Positions 1-8,111 of a DNA stretch of 64,000 nt are shown here, piece by piece; within the stretch, counting starts at the first letter, position 1; each line of letters starts with the position of its first letter. The stretch is taken from the NCBI RefSeq assembly GCF_022230925.1, contig NZ_JAKKFH010000026.1, positions 123,537 to 187,536 of the forward strand. The letters are read 5' to 3'. Below the pieces are notes generated by a model that was given only the letters and a program-made list of their open reading frames with translations, did not search any database and was not told the DNA's origin. Both the position numbers and the translations under genes were made by a program. Source of the stretch: Micromonospora alfalfae. Lineage in GTDB: Bacteria; Actinomycetota; Actinomycetes; Mycobacteriales; Micromonosporaceae.

Positions 1-731
1 TACTCCGCCATGGTCAGCGCGGAGAGCGCCACCCGCAGCCGGGTGCCCGGCGGCTCGTCCATCTGGCCGTAGACCAGCGCGGTCTTGTCGATGACGCCGG
101 ACTCGGTCATCTCGGCGATGAGGTCGTTGCCCTCACGGGTGCGCTCACCCACGCCGGCGAAGACCGAGGTACCACCGAAGTTGCGGGCAACCCGGGTGAT
201 CATCTCCTGGATGAGCACCGTCTTGCCCACACCCGCGCCGCCGAACAGGCCGATCTTGCCGCCCTTGACGTACGGGGCGAGCAGGTCGATGACCTTGATG
301 CCGGTCTCCAGCATCTCGGTCTTCGGCTCCAGGTCCGCGAAGGCCGGGGCCTTGCGGTGGATACCCCAGTGGTCGTCCGGGGTCAGGGTCTCGCCCTCTT
401 TGAGGTTGAGCACCTCGCCGATCGCGTTGAACACGTGGCCCTTGACGGCGTCGCCCACCGGAACGGTGATCGGCTTACCGCGGTCGCGCACCTCCGCGCC
501 GCGGACCAGGCCGTCCGTCGGCTGCATCGAGATGGCACGGACCAGGTTGTCACCCAGGTGCTGGGCAACCTCCAGGGTCAGCGTCTTCTCACCGCCGGAC
601 AGGTTCACCGTCACGTTCAGGGCGTTGAACAGGGCCGGCATGGCGTCGCGCGGGAACTCGGCGTCGACGACCGGGCCGATGACCCGGACCACGCGACCCG
701 TGGCCGTCTTGGTCTCTACTGGTGCAGTCAT
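1..731 (-). CDS. atpD: ATP synthase F1 beta subunit (partial)
   Basis: Catalytic beta subunit of the F1 sector, making ATP at the alpha-beta interfaces on the cytoplasmic side of the membrane. Only the first 243 codons lie in the window; the gene runs off the left edge. The N-terminal barrel domain is followed by a Walker A loop, GGAGVGKT, at residues 164-171, and then by the GVGERTREGNDL stretch typical of beta subunits. The ATG at 731 overlaps the atpG stop by one base (TGATG), which fixes the start through translational coupling. It is the last visible gene of the atp operon; atpC would be expected beyond the edge. Identification is secure. Confidence 0.97.
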   Translation of the reverse strand, partial: MTAPVETKTATGRVVRVIGPVVDAEFPRDAMPALFNALNVTVNLSGGEKTLTLEVAQHLGDNLVRAISMQPTDGLVRGAEVRDRGKPITVPVGDAVKGHVFNAIGEVLNLKEGETLTPDDHWGIHRKAPAFADLEPKTEMLETGIKVIDLLAPYVKGGKIGLFGGAGVGKTVLIQEMITRVARNFGGTSVFAGVGERTREGNDLIAEMTESGVIDKTALVYGQMDEPPGTRLRVALSALTMAE

Positions 732-1660
732 CACACTTCACTTCCCGACGCGGCCAGCGCGTTGGCGCCGCCGACGATCTCGCTGATCTCCTGGGTGATC
801 CCGGCCTGGCGAGCCGAGTTCATCTCACGCGTGTACTTCTCGATCATGTCTTCGGCGTTGTCGGTGGCGCTCTTCATCGCCCGCCGCCGTGCCGCCGACT
901 CACTCGCCGCCGACTCGATCAACGCCGCGTAGATCCGCGTGTTGATGTACCTCGGCAGGAGCGCGTCGAGCAGCGCCTCCGCCTCCGGCTCGAACTCGTA
1001 CGCCGGCAGCAGCCCCTCGGAGCGCGGCCGGTCCTCCACCTGCATCGGACCAATGATCTTGGTGACCGGGTTCTGCGTCATCAGCGAGTGGAACTCGGTG
1101 TAGACGATGTGCAACTCGTCGACGCCGAGCACCCCGTCCGCGCCTGCACCGCCGTCGACATCGTCCGCGCCGGCCGTGAACGCCTTGATCAGCGTCTCAC
1201 CCACAGTGCGGGCGTCCTCGAACGAGGGCTGCTCGCTGAAGCCCGTCCAGTTGGCCTCGATCGGCCGGTTGCGGAACCGGTAGAACCCGACGCCCTTACG
1301 CCCGATGACGTAGAGCACCGGCTCCTTGCCGTCCGCCTTGAGCCGCGCGATCAGCGACTCCGCCATCTTGATCGCGTTGGCGCTGTAGCCGCCGGCCAGG
1401 CCACGGTCGCTGGTGACCAACAGGACGCCCGCCCGGCGCACCCGCTCGCGCGGGGTGAGCAGCGGGTGGTCGATCCGCGCGTTGGACGCCAGCGCCGTGA
1501 GCACGCCGGTGATGGCCTGGGCGTACGGCAGGGACGCCTGCACCCGGGCCTGGGCCTTGGCGATCCGGCTCGTCGCCACGAGCTCCATCGCCTTGGTGAT
1601 CTTCTTCATCGACTTCGCCGAGCGGATCCGTTGACGAAGAACGCGTACCTGGGCCGCCAT
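731..1660 (-). CDS. atpG: ATP synthase F1 gamma subunit
   Basis: Gamma subunit, the central rotor shaft that couples c-ring rotation to catalysis in the alpha3beta3 head. The 309-residue protein has the conserved N-terminal helix (MAAQVRVLRQRIRSAKSMKK) and a C-terminal helix with a TRARQ-like segment (TREMNSARQAGITQEISEIV) that form the coiled-coil shaft. A stretch near residues 195-210 rich in Asp and Gly is an insertion often seen in actinobacterial gamma subunits. The ATG at 1660 lies four bases after the atpA stop, and the stop overlaps the atpD start, so expression is tightly coupled within the operon. Length fits the family (about 290-310 residues). Confidence 0.97.
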   Translation of the reverse strand: MAAQVRVLRQRIRSAKSMKKITKAMELVATSRIAKAQARVQASLPYAQAITGVLTALASNARIDHPLLTPRERVRRAGVLLVTSDRGLAGGYSANAIKMAESLIARLKADGKEPVLYVIGRKGVGFYRFRNRPIEANWTGFSEQPSFEDARTVGETLIKAFTAGADDVDGGAGADGVLGVDELHIVYTEFHSLMTQNPVTKIIGPMQVEDRPRSEGLLPAYEFEPEAEALLDALLPRYINTRIYAALIESAASESAARRRAMKSATDNAEDMIEKYTREMNSARQAGITQEISEIVGGANALAASGSEV

Positions 1661-1664
1661 GGGA

Positions 1665-3317
1665 TCAGCTCTCGGCCGGGCGGTCGGTCGCGCCGTCGCG
1701 GAAGCGGGTCACCGTCTCGCGGTTCTCCTCGCCCTCCAGCGGCGCGGCCGGCGCGTCGTTGACCTTGCGCTCGTCGTCCTTGCCGAGGAAGACCTGCTTG
1801 AACTCGCTGATCGCGTTGTCCAGCGAGCCGACGATGTCGTCGCCCCACTGGTTGTCGGCGATCCCGGCCAGCACACCCGCGTGCTTGTGCCGCAGGTACT
1901 GGAGGAACTCCGACTCGAAGCGCCGGACCTCACCCACCGGGATGTCGTCCAGCTTGCCCTCGGTGCCGGCCCAGACCGAGACGACCTCTTCCTGCACCGG
2001 GTACGGCGAGTAGTTCGGCTGCTTGAGCAGCTCGACCAGCCGGACACCGCGGTCCAGCTGTGCCCGGGAGGCCTTGTCCAGGTCGGAGGCGAAGGCGGCG
2101 AACGCCTCCAGCTCGCGGTACTGGGCCAGGTTGAGACGCAGCGAACCGGCGACCTTACGCATCGGCTTCACCTGCGCGGCGCCACCGACCCGGGAGACCG
2201 AGGTACCGACGTTGATCGCCGGACGGACGCCCTGGTTGAACAGGTCGGTCTCCAGGAAGATCTGGCCGTCGGTGATCGAGATGACGTTGGTCGGGATGAA
2301 GGCCGAGATGTCGTTGGCCTTCGTCTCGATGATCGGCAGACCGGTCATCGAGCCGCCACCCAGCTCGTCGGAGAGCTTCGCGCAACGCTCCAGCAGACGC
2401 GAGTGCAGGTAGAAGACGTCGCCCGGGTACGCCTCACGGCCCGGCGGGCGACGCAGCAGCAGCGACACGGCCCGGTACGCCTCGGCCTGCTTGCTCAGGT
2501 CGTCGAAGACGATCAGGACGTGCTTGCCGCCGTACATCCAGTGCTGCCCGATGGACGAGCCGGTGTACGGGGCGATGTACTTGAAGCCGGCCGGGTCGGA
2601 CGCCGGGGAGGCCACGATGGTGGTGTACTCCATCGCGCCCGCCTCCTCCAACTGCCCCTTGATGGAGGCGATGGTGGAGGCCTTCTGGCCGATGGCGACG
2701 TAGATGCAGCGAACCTGCTTCTTCGGGTCGCCGGTGCGCCAGTTGTCCCGCTGGTTGAGGATGGCGTCCAGGGCGACAGTGGTCTTGCCGGTCTTCCGGT
2801 CGCCGATGATCAGCTGCCGCTGGCCCCGACCGATCGGGGTCATCGCGTCGATCGCCTTGATGCCGGTCTGCAGCGGCTCGAACACCGACTGCCGGGACAT
2901 CACGTTCGGAGCCTGCAGCTCCAGCTCGCGGTAGCCCTCGTCGGCGATGTCGCCGAGGCCGTCGATCGGTTGGCCGAGCGCGTTGACCACGCGGCCGAGG
3001 AAGGCATCGCCGACGGGCACGGAGAGCACCCGGTCGGTGCGCTTGACCCGCTGCCCCTCCTCCAGCTTGGCGGAGTCACCGAGGACGACGACGCCGATCT
3101 CCCGGACGTCGAGGTTCAACGCCACGCCGAGCGTGCCGTCCTCGAACTCCAGGAGCTCGTTGGTCTTGGTCGAGGGCAGGCCCTCGACGTGGGCGATACC
3201 GTCGCCGGTGTCGGCGACGGTGCCGACCTCCTCGCGGGAGACGTCGGACGAGTAAGAGGAGACGTAGCGCTCCAGGGCGCCGCGAATCTCCTCCGTCGAG
3301 ATGGTCAGCTCGGCCAT
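1665..3317 (-). CDS. atpA: ATP synthase F1 alpha subunit
   Basis: Non-catalytic nucleotide-binding alpha subunit of F1. The 550-residue protein has the N-terminal barrel, a Walker A loop GDRKTGKT at residues 172-179, and the family signature region PAINVGTSVSRVGG further on. The C-terminal tail is charged and extended, as in other actinobacterial alpha subunits. The ATG at 3317 has a purine-rich AAGGAAG about 10 bases upstream. It follows atpH after an unusually long 140-base gap containing a strong stem-loop, the only large gap between adjacent structural atp genes here. The stop is four bases before atpG. Confidence 0.98.
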   Translation of the reverse strand: MAELTISTEEIRGALERYVSSYSSDVSREEVGTVADTGDGIAHVEGLPSTKTNELLEFEDGTLGVALNLDVREIGVVVLGDSAKLEEGQRVKRTDRVLSVPVGDAFLGRVVNALGQPIDGLGDIADEGYRELELQAPNVMSRQSVFEPLQTGIKAIDAMTPIGRGQRQLIIGDRKTGKTTVALDAILNQRDNWRTGDPKKQVRCIYVAIGQKASTIASIKGQLEEAGAMEYTTIVASPASDPAGFKYIAPYTGSSIGQHWMYGGKHVLIVFDDLSKQAEAYRAVSLLLRRPPGREAYPGDVFYLHSRLLERCAKLSDELGGGSMTGLPIIETKANDISAFIPTNVISITDGQIFLETDLFNQGVRPAINVGTSVSRVGGAAQVKPMRKVAGSLRLNLAQYRELEAFAAFASDLDKASRAQLDRGVRLVELLKQPNYSPYPVQEEVVSVWAGTEGKLDDIPVGEVRRFESEFLQYLRHKHAGVLAGIADNQWGDDIVGSLDNAISEFKQVFLGKDDERKVNDAPAAPLEGEENRETVTRFRDGATDRPAES

Positions 3318-3427
3318 CCTCTGCTTCCTTAAAATTCAGGGGCCCGGGATACCTAGTACCAACCGGTCCGAATGGCGTCTGTCAATCCGGGCGCTGGGCG
3401 GCGGATCCGCCCCGATGCTGGGCGACA

Positions 3428-3450
3428 CACCGCCCCAACACGGGGCGGTG
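3428..3450. other. Stem-loop inside the atpH-atpA gap
   Basis: A perfect 9-base stem (caccgcccc at 3428-3436, ggggcggtg at 3442-3450) closes a 5-base loop. A separate 12-base palindrome, ggcggatccgcc, lies at 3400-3411. Both fall between the atpH stop (3458) and the atpA start (3317), in the middle of the operon. Candidate roles are transcript processing, partial attenuation or protection of the downstream alpha-gamma-beta message. There is no U-run on the minus strand, so a full terminator is unlikely. Confidence 0.55.
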
Positions 3451-3457
3451 CAGCCGA

Positions 3458-4279
3458 TCAGCGCTTCGCGAGCGCGTTGCGGGTCTCGTTGAGGCGGCGC
3501 AGGATGGTGCCGTCGTACAGGTCGGAACCGACCCGGACGCTCACGCCACCGAGGACGGCGGGGTCGACCGTCTGCTTGACGGAGACCTCCCGACCGTATA
3601 TCGCGGTGAGGCTCGCACCCAGCCGACGCTCGTCCTCGTCACTCAACGGGGCCGCGACGGTCACGTACGCCACCTGCCGGTCACGCCGTTCGGCGGCGAG
3701 CTCGACCAGCCGGGTGAGCGCCCCGGTGAAGGAACGTCCCCCGAACCCGCCGAGCGCGACCTCGACGAGGCGGACGGTGACCGGAAGGGCCTTGTCGGCG
3801 AGCAGCTCGCGGGCCAGGGTGGTCCGCTGCTCGACCGGGGCGACCGGGTCGGCGAGCGCGTTGCTCAGCGCCGACTGACCGGTCACGACCTGGCCGAAGC
3901 GGAACAGCTCGTCCTCGACCTCGCCCAGCTCGCCGGCGGAGTCGGCGCTGGCCAGCAGCGCCTCCACGCCGAGGCGCTCGGTGCCGTCGAGTAGCTCCGA
4001 CGGTGCCGACCACCGGCCGGAGACCAGCGACACGAGCAGGTCGAGCGCGTCAGCGCCGATCCGCCCGCCCAGCATGTCGCCGAGCAGAGCGCCGCGATCC
4101 GCACCGGACCGGGCCGGGTCGGAGAGCGCCCGGCGCAGCCGCGGCTCGCGCCGCAGCAGGGTCGCCACGGAGAGGATGGCGTCGGCGGTGGAGGCCACCG
4201 CCGACGGCTCCGCGCCGCGGACGTACGCGTCGAGGCGCTCGGCCCCGGCCTTGTACGACTCCCGGCTGGCGGCCTGCAT
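3458..4279 (-). CDS. atpH: ATP synthase F1 delta subunit
   Basis: Delta subunit, part of the peripheral stalk that joins the alpha3beta3 head to subunit b. At 273 residues it is much longer than the roughly 180 residues of the E. coli protein, matching the long form of many actinobacteria, where the N-terminal half is extended. The C-terminal OSCP-like domain ends in DPAVLGGVSVRVGSDLYDGT, a conserved family signature. The ATG at 4279 overlaps the atpF stop by one base (TGATG), so it is translated with atpF. A 140-base hairpin-bearing gap follows before atpA. Confidence 0.96.
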   Translation of the reverse strand: MQAASRESYKAGAERLDAYVRGAEPSAVASTADAILSVATLLRREPRLRRALSDPARSGADRGALLGDMLGGRIGADALDLLVSLVSGRWSAPSELLDGTERLGVEALLASADSAGELGEVEDELFRFGQVVTGQSALSNALADPVAPVEQRTTLARELLADKALPVTVRLVEVALGGFGGRSFTGALTRLVELAAERRDRQVAYVTVAAPLSDEDERRLGASLTAIYGREVSVKQTVDPAVLGGVSVRVGSDLYDGTILRRLNETRNALAKR

Positions 4280-4821
4280 CAGCGGGCCCCCGTGCTCTCG
4301 AGACCGCTCAGGAACCGGTCGACGGTGCCCTTGCGCCGCGCCTCGTCGGCCAGCGACTCGCCAACGATCTTGCTGGCCAGGTCCACCGCGATCGTGCCGA
4401 CCTCCGCGCGCAGCTCGCGCACGATGGTGGCCCGCTCGGCGGCGAGCGCGTCCTTGCCCGCCTGGATGACCCGGTCGGACTCTTCCCGCGCCTTGGCGAG
4501 GATGTCCTGCCGGATGCCCTCGGCGTCGGCCCGCGCGTCGTCACGGATCTTGGCGGCGTCGGTCCGGGCCTCAGCGAGCTGGGCACGGTACTGCTCGAGC
4601 AGCTGGTTCGCCTCGGCCTGGGCGGCCTCGGCGCGCTTGATGCCGCCCTCGATCGCGTCGACCCGAGCCTGGAACGTCTGCTCCATACGCGGGAAGACGA
4701 ACTTCATCAGCACGAAGCAGAGCACGGCGAAGGCGACCGTGCCGACCACGATCTCTTGCCAGATCGGAATGATCGGGTTGTGCTCTGACTCACCACCCTC
4801 GGCGGCGAGGAGGAACAACAT
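4279..4821 (-). CDS. atpF: ATP synthase Fo b subunit
   Basis: Membrane-anchored b subunit of the peripheral stalk. It has 180 residues, with one hydrophobic segment at about residues 21-43, followed by a long charged Ala/Glu/Arg-rich helix expected to dimerise as a coiled coil and dock to delta. The start at 4821 has a good Shine-Dalgarno sequence, GGGAGG, six bases upstream. It lies 29 bases after atpE and overlaps atpH by one base. Length and topology are typical. Confidence 0.96.
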   Translation of the reverse strand: MLFLLAAEGGESEHNPIIPIWQEIVVGTVAFAVLCFVLMKFVFPRMEQTFQARVDAIEGGIKRAEAAQAEANQLLEQYRAQLAEARTDAAKIRDDARADAEGIRQDILAKAREESDRVIQAGKDALAAERATIVRELRAEVGTIAVDLASKIVGESLADEARRKGTVDRFLSGLESTGAR

Positions 4822-4850
4822 GGGTGACCTCCCGGTCGGAAGGGGCGGAA

Positions 4851-5078
4851 TCAGCCGGCCCAGATGAAGCCGAAGGCGATGCCGAACAGCGCGAGCGCCT
4901 CGATGACGGCGAAGCCGATCCAGACGTACGGCAGGGTCATGCGCGACGACTCGGGCTGCCGGGCGGTCGACTGGATGTAGGCGGCGAAGACCAGGCCAAC
5001 GCCGATGCCCGGGCCGATGGCCGCGAGGCCGTAGCCGATGGCGGCGGTGCTGCCCTCTACCGCGGCGACGTAATCCAT
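4851..5078 (-). CDS. atpE: ATP synthase Fo c subunit
   Basis: Proteolipid c subunit of the proton-driven rotor ring. The 75-residue protein forms two transmembrane helices: a Gly-rich first helix (residues 8-33), the polar loop RQPE at residues 40-43, and a second helix carrying the proton-binding carboxylate Glu60 in FAVIEALALFG. A longer frame opens upstream, but the ATG at 5078 is preceded by AGGAGG eight bases away and gives the normal length, so it is chosen. It sits between atpB and atpF in the standard order. Confidence 0.97.
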   Translation of the reverse strand: MDYVAAVEGSTAAIGYGLAAIGPGIGVGLVFAAYIQSTARQPESSRMTLPYVWIGFAVIEALALFGIAFGFIWAG

Positions 5079-5141
5079 TAGTGGTTCCTCCTGGTTATCA
5101 CGCGTGACTCTCACGCGGGACGACAACGGTTGGTGCGTGGA

Positions 5142-5939
5142 TCAGTGCTCTTCGGCGAGCGCACCCTGGATGTAGCTGGCGCTCAGCACGGTGAAGACGT
5201 AGGCCTGCAGGACGATGACCAGCGCCTCGAGGAGGGTCAGCGCCACGGTCATCACCCAGGAGACCACCGAGATCGGCGCCAGCCAGGCGTTGGCGTTGAG
5301 CATCGCGAAGCCGCCGAGCGTGAAGACCAGCAGGAGCATGTGGCCGGCGAACATGTTGGCGAAGAGACGAACGGCCAGCGAGAACGGCCGGATGATGAAG
5401 GTCGAGAACGCCTCGATCGGGATCAGCAGCGGCAGGATGTACCACGGTGCCGGCGGGATCAGGGCGTGCTTGAAGTATTTGCCGAAGCCGTGGTGCCGGA
5501 TGCCGATGTAGTTGAACAGCACGTAGCTGATAACCGCGAGGATCGCCGGGAAGGCGATGTGCGAGTTCGGCGAGATCTGGAACAACGGAATGATCGCGAA
5601 CGCGTTCGTCAGCAACACGAAGCAGAACAGCGTCGTGAAGTAGGGAGCGAACCGCACGCCCTGGTGACCGATCATGTCGACCGAGATGTTGTTCCGGACG
5701 AAGCCGTAGATCGACTCGGCGAACCACTGCTTCTTGGTCGGCACCAACTTCGGGTTCCGGTACGTCGCCAGGAAGAAGATGATCAGAACGCCGACCGCGA
5801 TCCAGATCATCAGCGTGAACTTGGTGAACCACGGAGCGTTCTCCACACCCCAGGGCGCGATCGCGGGCAGGTAGAAGTCGTCCACACTGGGTGGGAATGC
5901 CGCCTGGCCCGCTGCCAGAACGTTCGCCTGTCCGAACAC
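5142..5939 (-). CDS. atpB: ATP synthase Fo a subunit
   Basis: Membrane a subunit that provides the two proton half-channels next to the c ring. The 265-residue reading from the GTG at 5939 has five or six hydrophobic segments and the conserved LAVRLFANMFAGH block, which holds the essential Arg, plus a second conserved helix near the C-terminus. The frame stays open upstream to 6119, but that extension is Arg-rich and out of character. The GTG has AGGAAGG close upstream and lies just after the atpZ-like stop, so 5939 is preferred. Confidence 0.95.
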   Translation of the reverse strand: MFGQANVLAAGQAAFPPSVDDFYLPAIAPWGVENAPWFTKFTLMIWIAVGVLIIFFLATYRNPKLVPTKKQWFAESIYGFVRNNISVDMIGHQGVRFAPYFTTLFCFVLLTNAFAIIPLFQISPNSHIAFPAILAVISYVLFNYIGIRHHGFGKYFKHALIPPAPWYILPLLIPIEAFSTFIIRPFSLAVRLFANMFAGHMLLLVFTLGGFAMLNANAWLAPISVVSWVMTVALTLLEALVIVLQAYVFTVLSASYIQGALAEEH

Positions 5940-5950
5940 CGTGTCCCTTC

Positions 5951-6187
5951 CTAAGTAGGCGTGCCGAGCCGACGGACGACGAGGATGATCCCCCCGGTCA
6001 CGCCGAGCACGACGCCGATGCCGGTGGCGACGCCACCGGTATCGAGCCACTGGTCGACCAGCCAGCCGATGAAACCCCACACGAGCATTCCTCCGATGAG
6101 GTAGCTGAGCGCGGTCCAACCCTGACCGGCGCCGGACGGATAATCGTCCGGTTCACCGGCGGGACGGGGGGTTTGGTCACCAGCCAT
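5951..6187 (-). CDS. AtpZ/AtpI-family small membrane protein
   Basis: Small membrane protein of 78 residues with two predicted helices (residues about 27-46 and 52-70) separated by WLVDQWLDTGG, the arrangement of the AtpZ/AtpI family that precedes F-ATPase operons and is linked to c-ring assembly or Mg2+/Ca2+ transport. The ATG at 6187 gives a hydrophilic N-terminus, MAGDQTPRPAGEP; an upstream frame extension to 6241 is less likely. It ends 11 bases before the atpB start, so it is co-transcribed. The exact role in this organism is inferred from position and topology. Confidence 0.82.
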   Translation of the reverse strand: MAGDQTPRPAGEPDDYPSGAGQGWTALSYLIGGMLVWGFIGWLVDQWLDTGGVATGIGVVLGVTGGIILVVRRLGTPT

Positions 6188-6368
6188 GACGGGGCGAACG
6201 ATATCAGCCGGGAAGACGAGGCTGTGCCTCACCCCCCGCACAACCGTCGTTGTGTGGGCTTCTCGTGGGCGCCGTCGTCTGTGGGCACGCTACTCCCCTT
6301 CCGCCCGTCGGAAAATGACCGGAGGCCGACACATTGCGGCGCGTCCGCTGGTTGGGACGACCGCCAGG
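6188..6368 (-). promoter_or_regulatory. Gap upstream of the atp genes, possible promoter
   Basis: The 181 bases between the AtpI-like gene and the AtpZ-like gene are non-coding and form the largest break before the structural atp genes. A short inverted repeat, cacaac-cgtc-gttgtg, lies at 6239-6254, and on the minus strand a TAGCGT hexamer occurs about 100 bases before the AtpZ-like start. This is a plausible place for an operon promoter, but no convincing -35 element is visible. Confidence 0.3.
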
Positions 6369-6794
6369 TCAGCCGCGGGGCCGGCGAGCGTGCACCGCGG
6401 TCAGCCACCAGAGGTGTACCGCTGTCCACACTGCCACCCCGGCGACGATGCCAAGGCAGAGAGGGATCAAACCGGGCCAACCGGTCGACGCCACAGCCAC
6501 CAGCACCACACCCAGCAGGCTGAACTTCAGCACGTACAGGCCCACCCCGAGCGGCAGCAGCAACTGCGGGTTGACCTGGTCGGCCCGGGCCAGCACCACA
6601 GTGGTGAGGGTGTAGCTGAGCACCGTGACGCCCACGCCGGCCGCCGCGCCGAGCGCGGCCGTGACGCCGCCGGTCACACCGCCCACCACCGCGGCGACAA
6701 CGGCGAGCGCCGCCGACGCCCCGAGCAACACCGGCAGGTGCCGCAGCCGCCACCGCCGGTCGGTGCCCGGCTCGACCACCCCGGGCTCAGCCAC
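6369..6794 (-). CDS. AtpI-like four-helix membrane protein
   Basis: Protein of 141 residues with four hydrophobic segments (about residues 22-42, 45-66, 80-100, 106-130) and a polar N-terminal tail. I do not see a catalytic motif. Its position between glyA and the atp genes, four-helix topology and size match the AtpI-type proteins found at the head of many ATP synthase operons, whose proposed role is assembly of the c ring. Its start at 6794 overlaps the glyA stop region by eight bases, which suggests co-transcription with glyA. The family assignment is inference. Confidence 0.65.
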   Translation of the reverse strand: MAEPGVVEPGTDRRWRLRHLPVLLGASAALAVVAAVVGGVTGGVTAALGAAAGVGVTVLSYTLTTVVLARADQVNPQLLLPLGVGLYVLKFSLLGVVLVAVASTGWPGLIPLCLGIVAGVAVWTAVHLWWLTAVHARRPRG

Positions 6795-8076
6795 GGGGGT
6801 ACGCCGGGAACGCCGCTACCAGCTCGGACACCTCGGCACCCAGCCGGATCAGCTCGTCGGCCCCGCCCGGGGCGCCGGGATCGGTGCGCACCGCACGGGC
6901 GATCAGGGTCGCCACCTGGCGCAGCTCCCCCTCGCGCATCCCCTGAGTGGTGACGCTCGGGGTGCCCACCCGGATGCCGGAGGCCACCATCGGCGGCTGC
7001 GGATCGTACGGAATGGCGTTCTTGTTCAGGGTGATCGACGCGGCGTCGCAGCGTCGCTCGGCCTCGATGCCGGTCACCCCCAGCTCCCGCAGGTCGATCA
7101 GTGCGAGATGGGTGTCGGTGCCACCGGACACCGGGCGCATCCCCTCGTCGGCCAGCCCGGCGGCGAGCGCCTGGGCGTTGCTGACTACCTGCCGGGCGTA
7201 CGTCTGGAACTCCGGCTGGGCGGCCTCGCGCAACGCCACCGCCTTGGCCGCGACAGCGTGCATCAGCGGTCCGCCCTGGGTGAACGGGAAGACCGCCTTG
7301 TCGATCCGCTGGGCCAGCGACTCACGGCACAGGATCATGCCGCCGCGCGGACCGCGCAGCACCTTGTGGGTGGTGGCGCAGACGACATCGGCGTACGGCA
7401 CCGGGGACGGGATCGCCCGGCCGGCGACCAAGCCGATGAAGTGCGCCGCGTCCACCATCAGGTACGCGCCGACCTCGTCGGCGATCTCCCGGAACCGCGC
7501 GAAGTCGATCAGACGCGGGTACGCGGTGGCCCCACAGATGATCAGCTTGGGTCGGTGCGCCCGCGCCAGGTCCCGTACCTCGTCGTAGTCGATCTGCTCG
7601 GTGTCCGGCCGGACCGGGTAGCCGACCGGGTGGAACCACTTGCCGGAGAAGTTCACCCGGCTGCCGTGGGTGAGGTGCCCGCCGTGCGGCAGGTCCATCG
7701 CCAGCACCGTGTCCCCCGGCTGCACCAACGCGGCGTACGCGGCCAGGTTGGCGCTCGCCCCGGAGTGCGGCTGGAGGTTGGCGTGCTCGGCCCCGAACAG
7801 CTCCTTGGCCCGGGCGATGCCGATCTCCTCGGCCCGGTCCACCTCGGCGCAGCCGCCGTAGTAGCGCCGGCCCGGGTAACCCTCGGCGTACTTGTTGGTC
7901 AGCGTCGAGCCGAGCGCGGCCAGCACCGCCGGCGAGGTCAGGTTCTCGCTGGCGATGAGTTGCAAGCCGCCGCGCAACCGGTCCAGCTCGCCGAGGACCA
8001 CAGCGGCGATCTCCGGATCAGTGGCCCTGAGCTGCGCGAAATCCGGCCCCCAGAAGGTGCTCGTCTCGGTCTCCAC
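6787..8076 (-). CDS. glyA: Serine hydroxymethyltransferase
   Basis: PLP enzyme that interconverts serine and glycine with tetrahydrofolate, supplying one-carbon units. The 429-residue sequence has the SHMT hallmarks: IASENLTSPAV near residue 41, NKYAEGYPGRRYYGGC at 61-76, DAAHFIGLVAG, and the PLP-lysine motif TTHKVLRGPRGG with Lys238. It starts at a GTG (8076), 35 bases from the divergent SDR gene, so the two promoters must overlap. The gene lies immediately upstream of the AtpI-like gene, an order seen in other actinobacteria. The sequence QIDYDEVRDLA and the loop IPYDPQPPMVASGIR look typical of the bacterial enzyme. Confidence 0.96.
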   Translation of the reverse strand: METETSTFWGPDFAQLRATDPEIAAVVLGELDRLRGGLQLIASENLTSPAVLAALGSTLTNKYAEGYPGRRYYGGCAEVDRAEEIGIARAKELFGAEHANLQPHSGASANLAAYAALVQPGDTVLAMDLPHGGHLTHGSRVNFSGKWFHPVGYPVRPDTEQIDYDEVRDLARAHRPKLIICGATAYPRLIDFARFREIADEVGAYLMVDAAHFIGLVAGRAIPSPVPYADVVCATTHKVLRGPRGGMILCRESLAQRIDKAVFPFTQGGPLMHAVAAKAVALREAAQPEFQTYARQVVSNAQALAAGLADEGMRPVSGGTDTHLALIDLRELGVTGIEAERRCDAASITLNKNAIPYDPQPPMVASGIRVGTPSVTTQGMREGELRQVATLIARAVRTDPGAPGGADELIRLGAEVSELVAAFPAYPRG

Positions 8077-8111
8077 AGCGAACGAGTCTAGGGGGCCGCA
8101 GACTGGGACCT

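Noticed and set aside
1659..3332. A 557-codon plus-strand frame over atpA
   Set aside because: It lies opposite a clear atpA gene and is only Leu/Gly/Arg/Asp-rich noise.
5940..6119. Extended N-terminus of atpB
   Set aside because: The extra residues are Arg-rich and overlap the AtpZ-like gene; the GTG at 5939 with a good Shine-Dalgarno is preferred.
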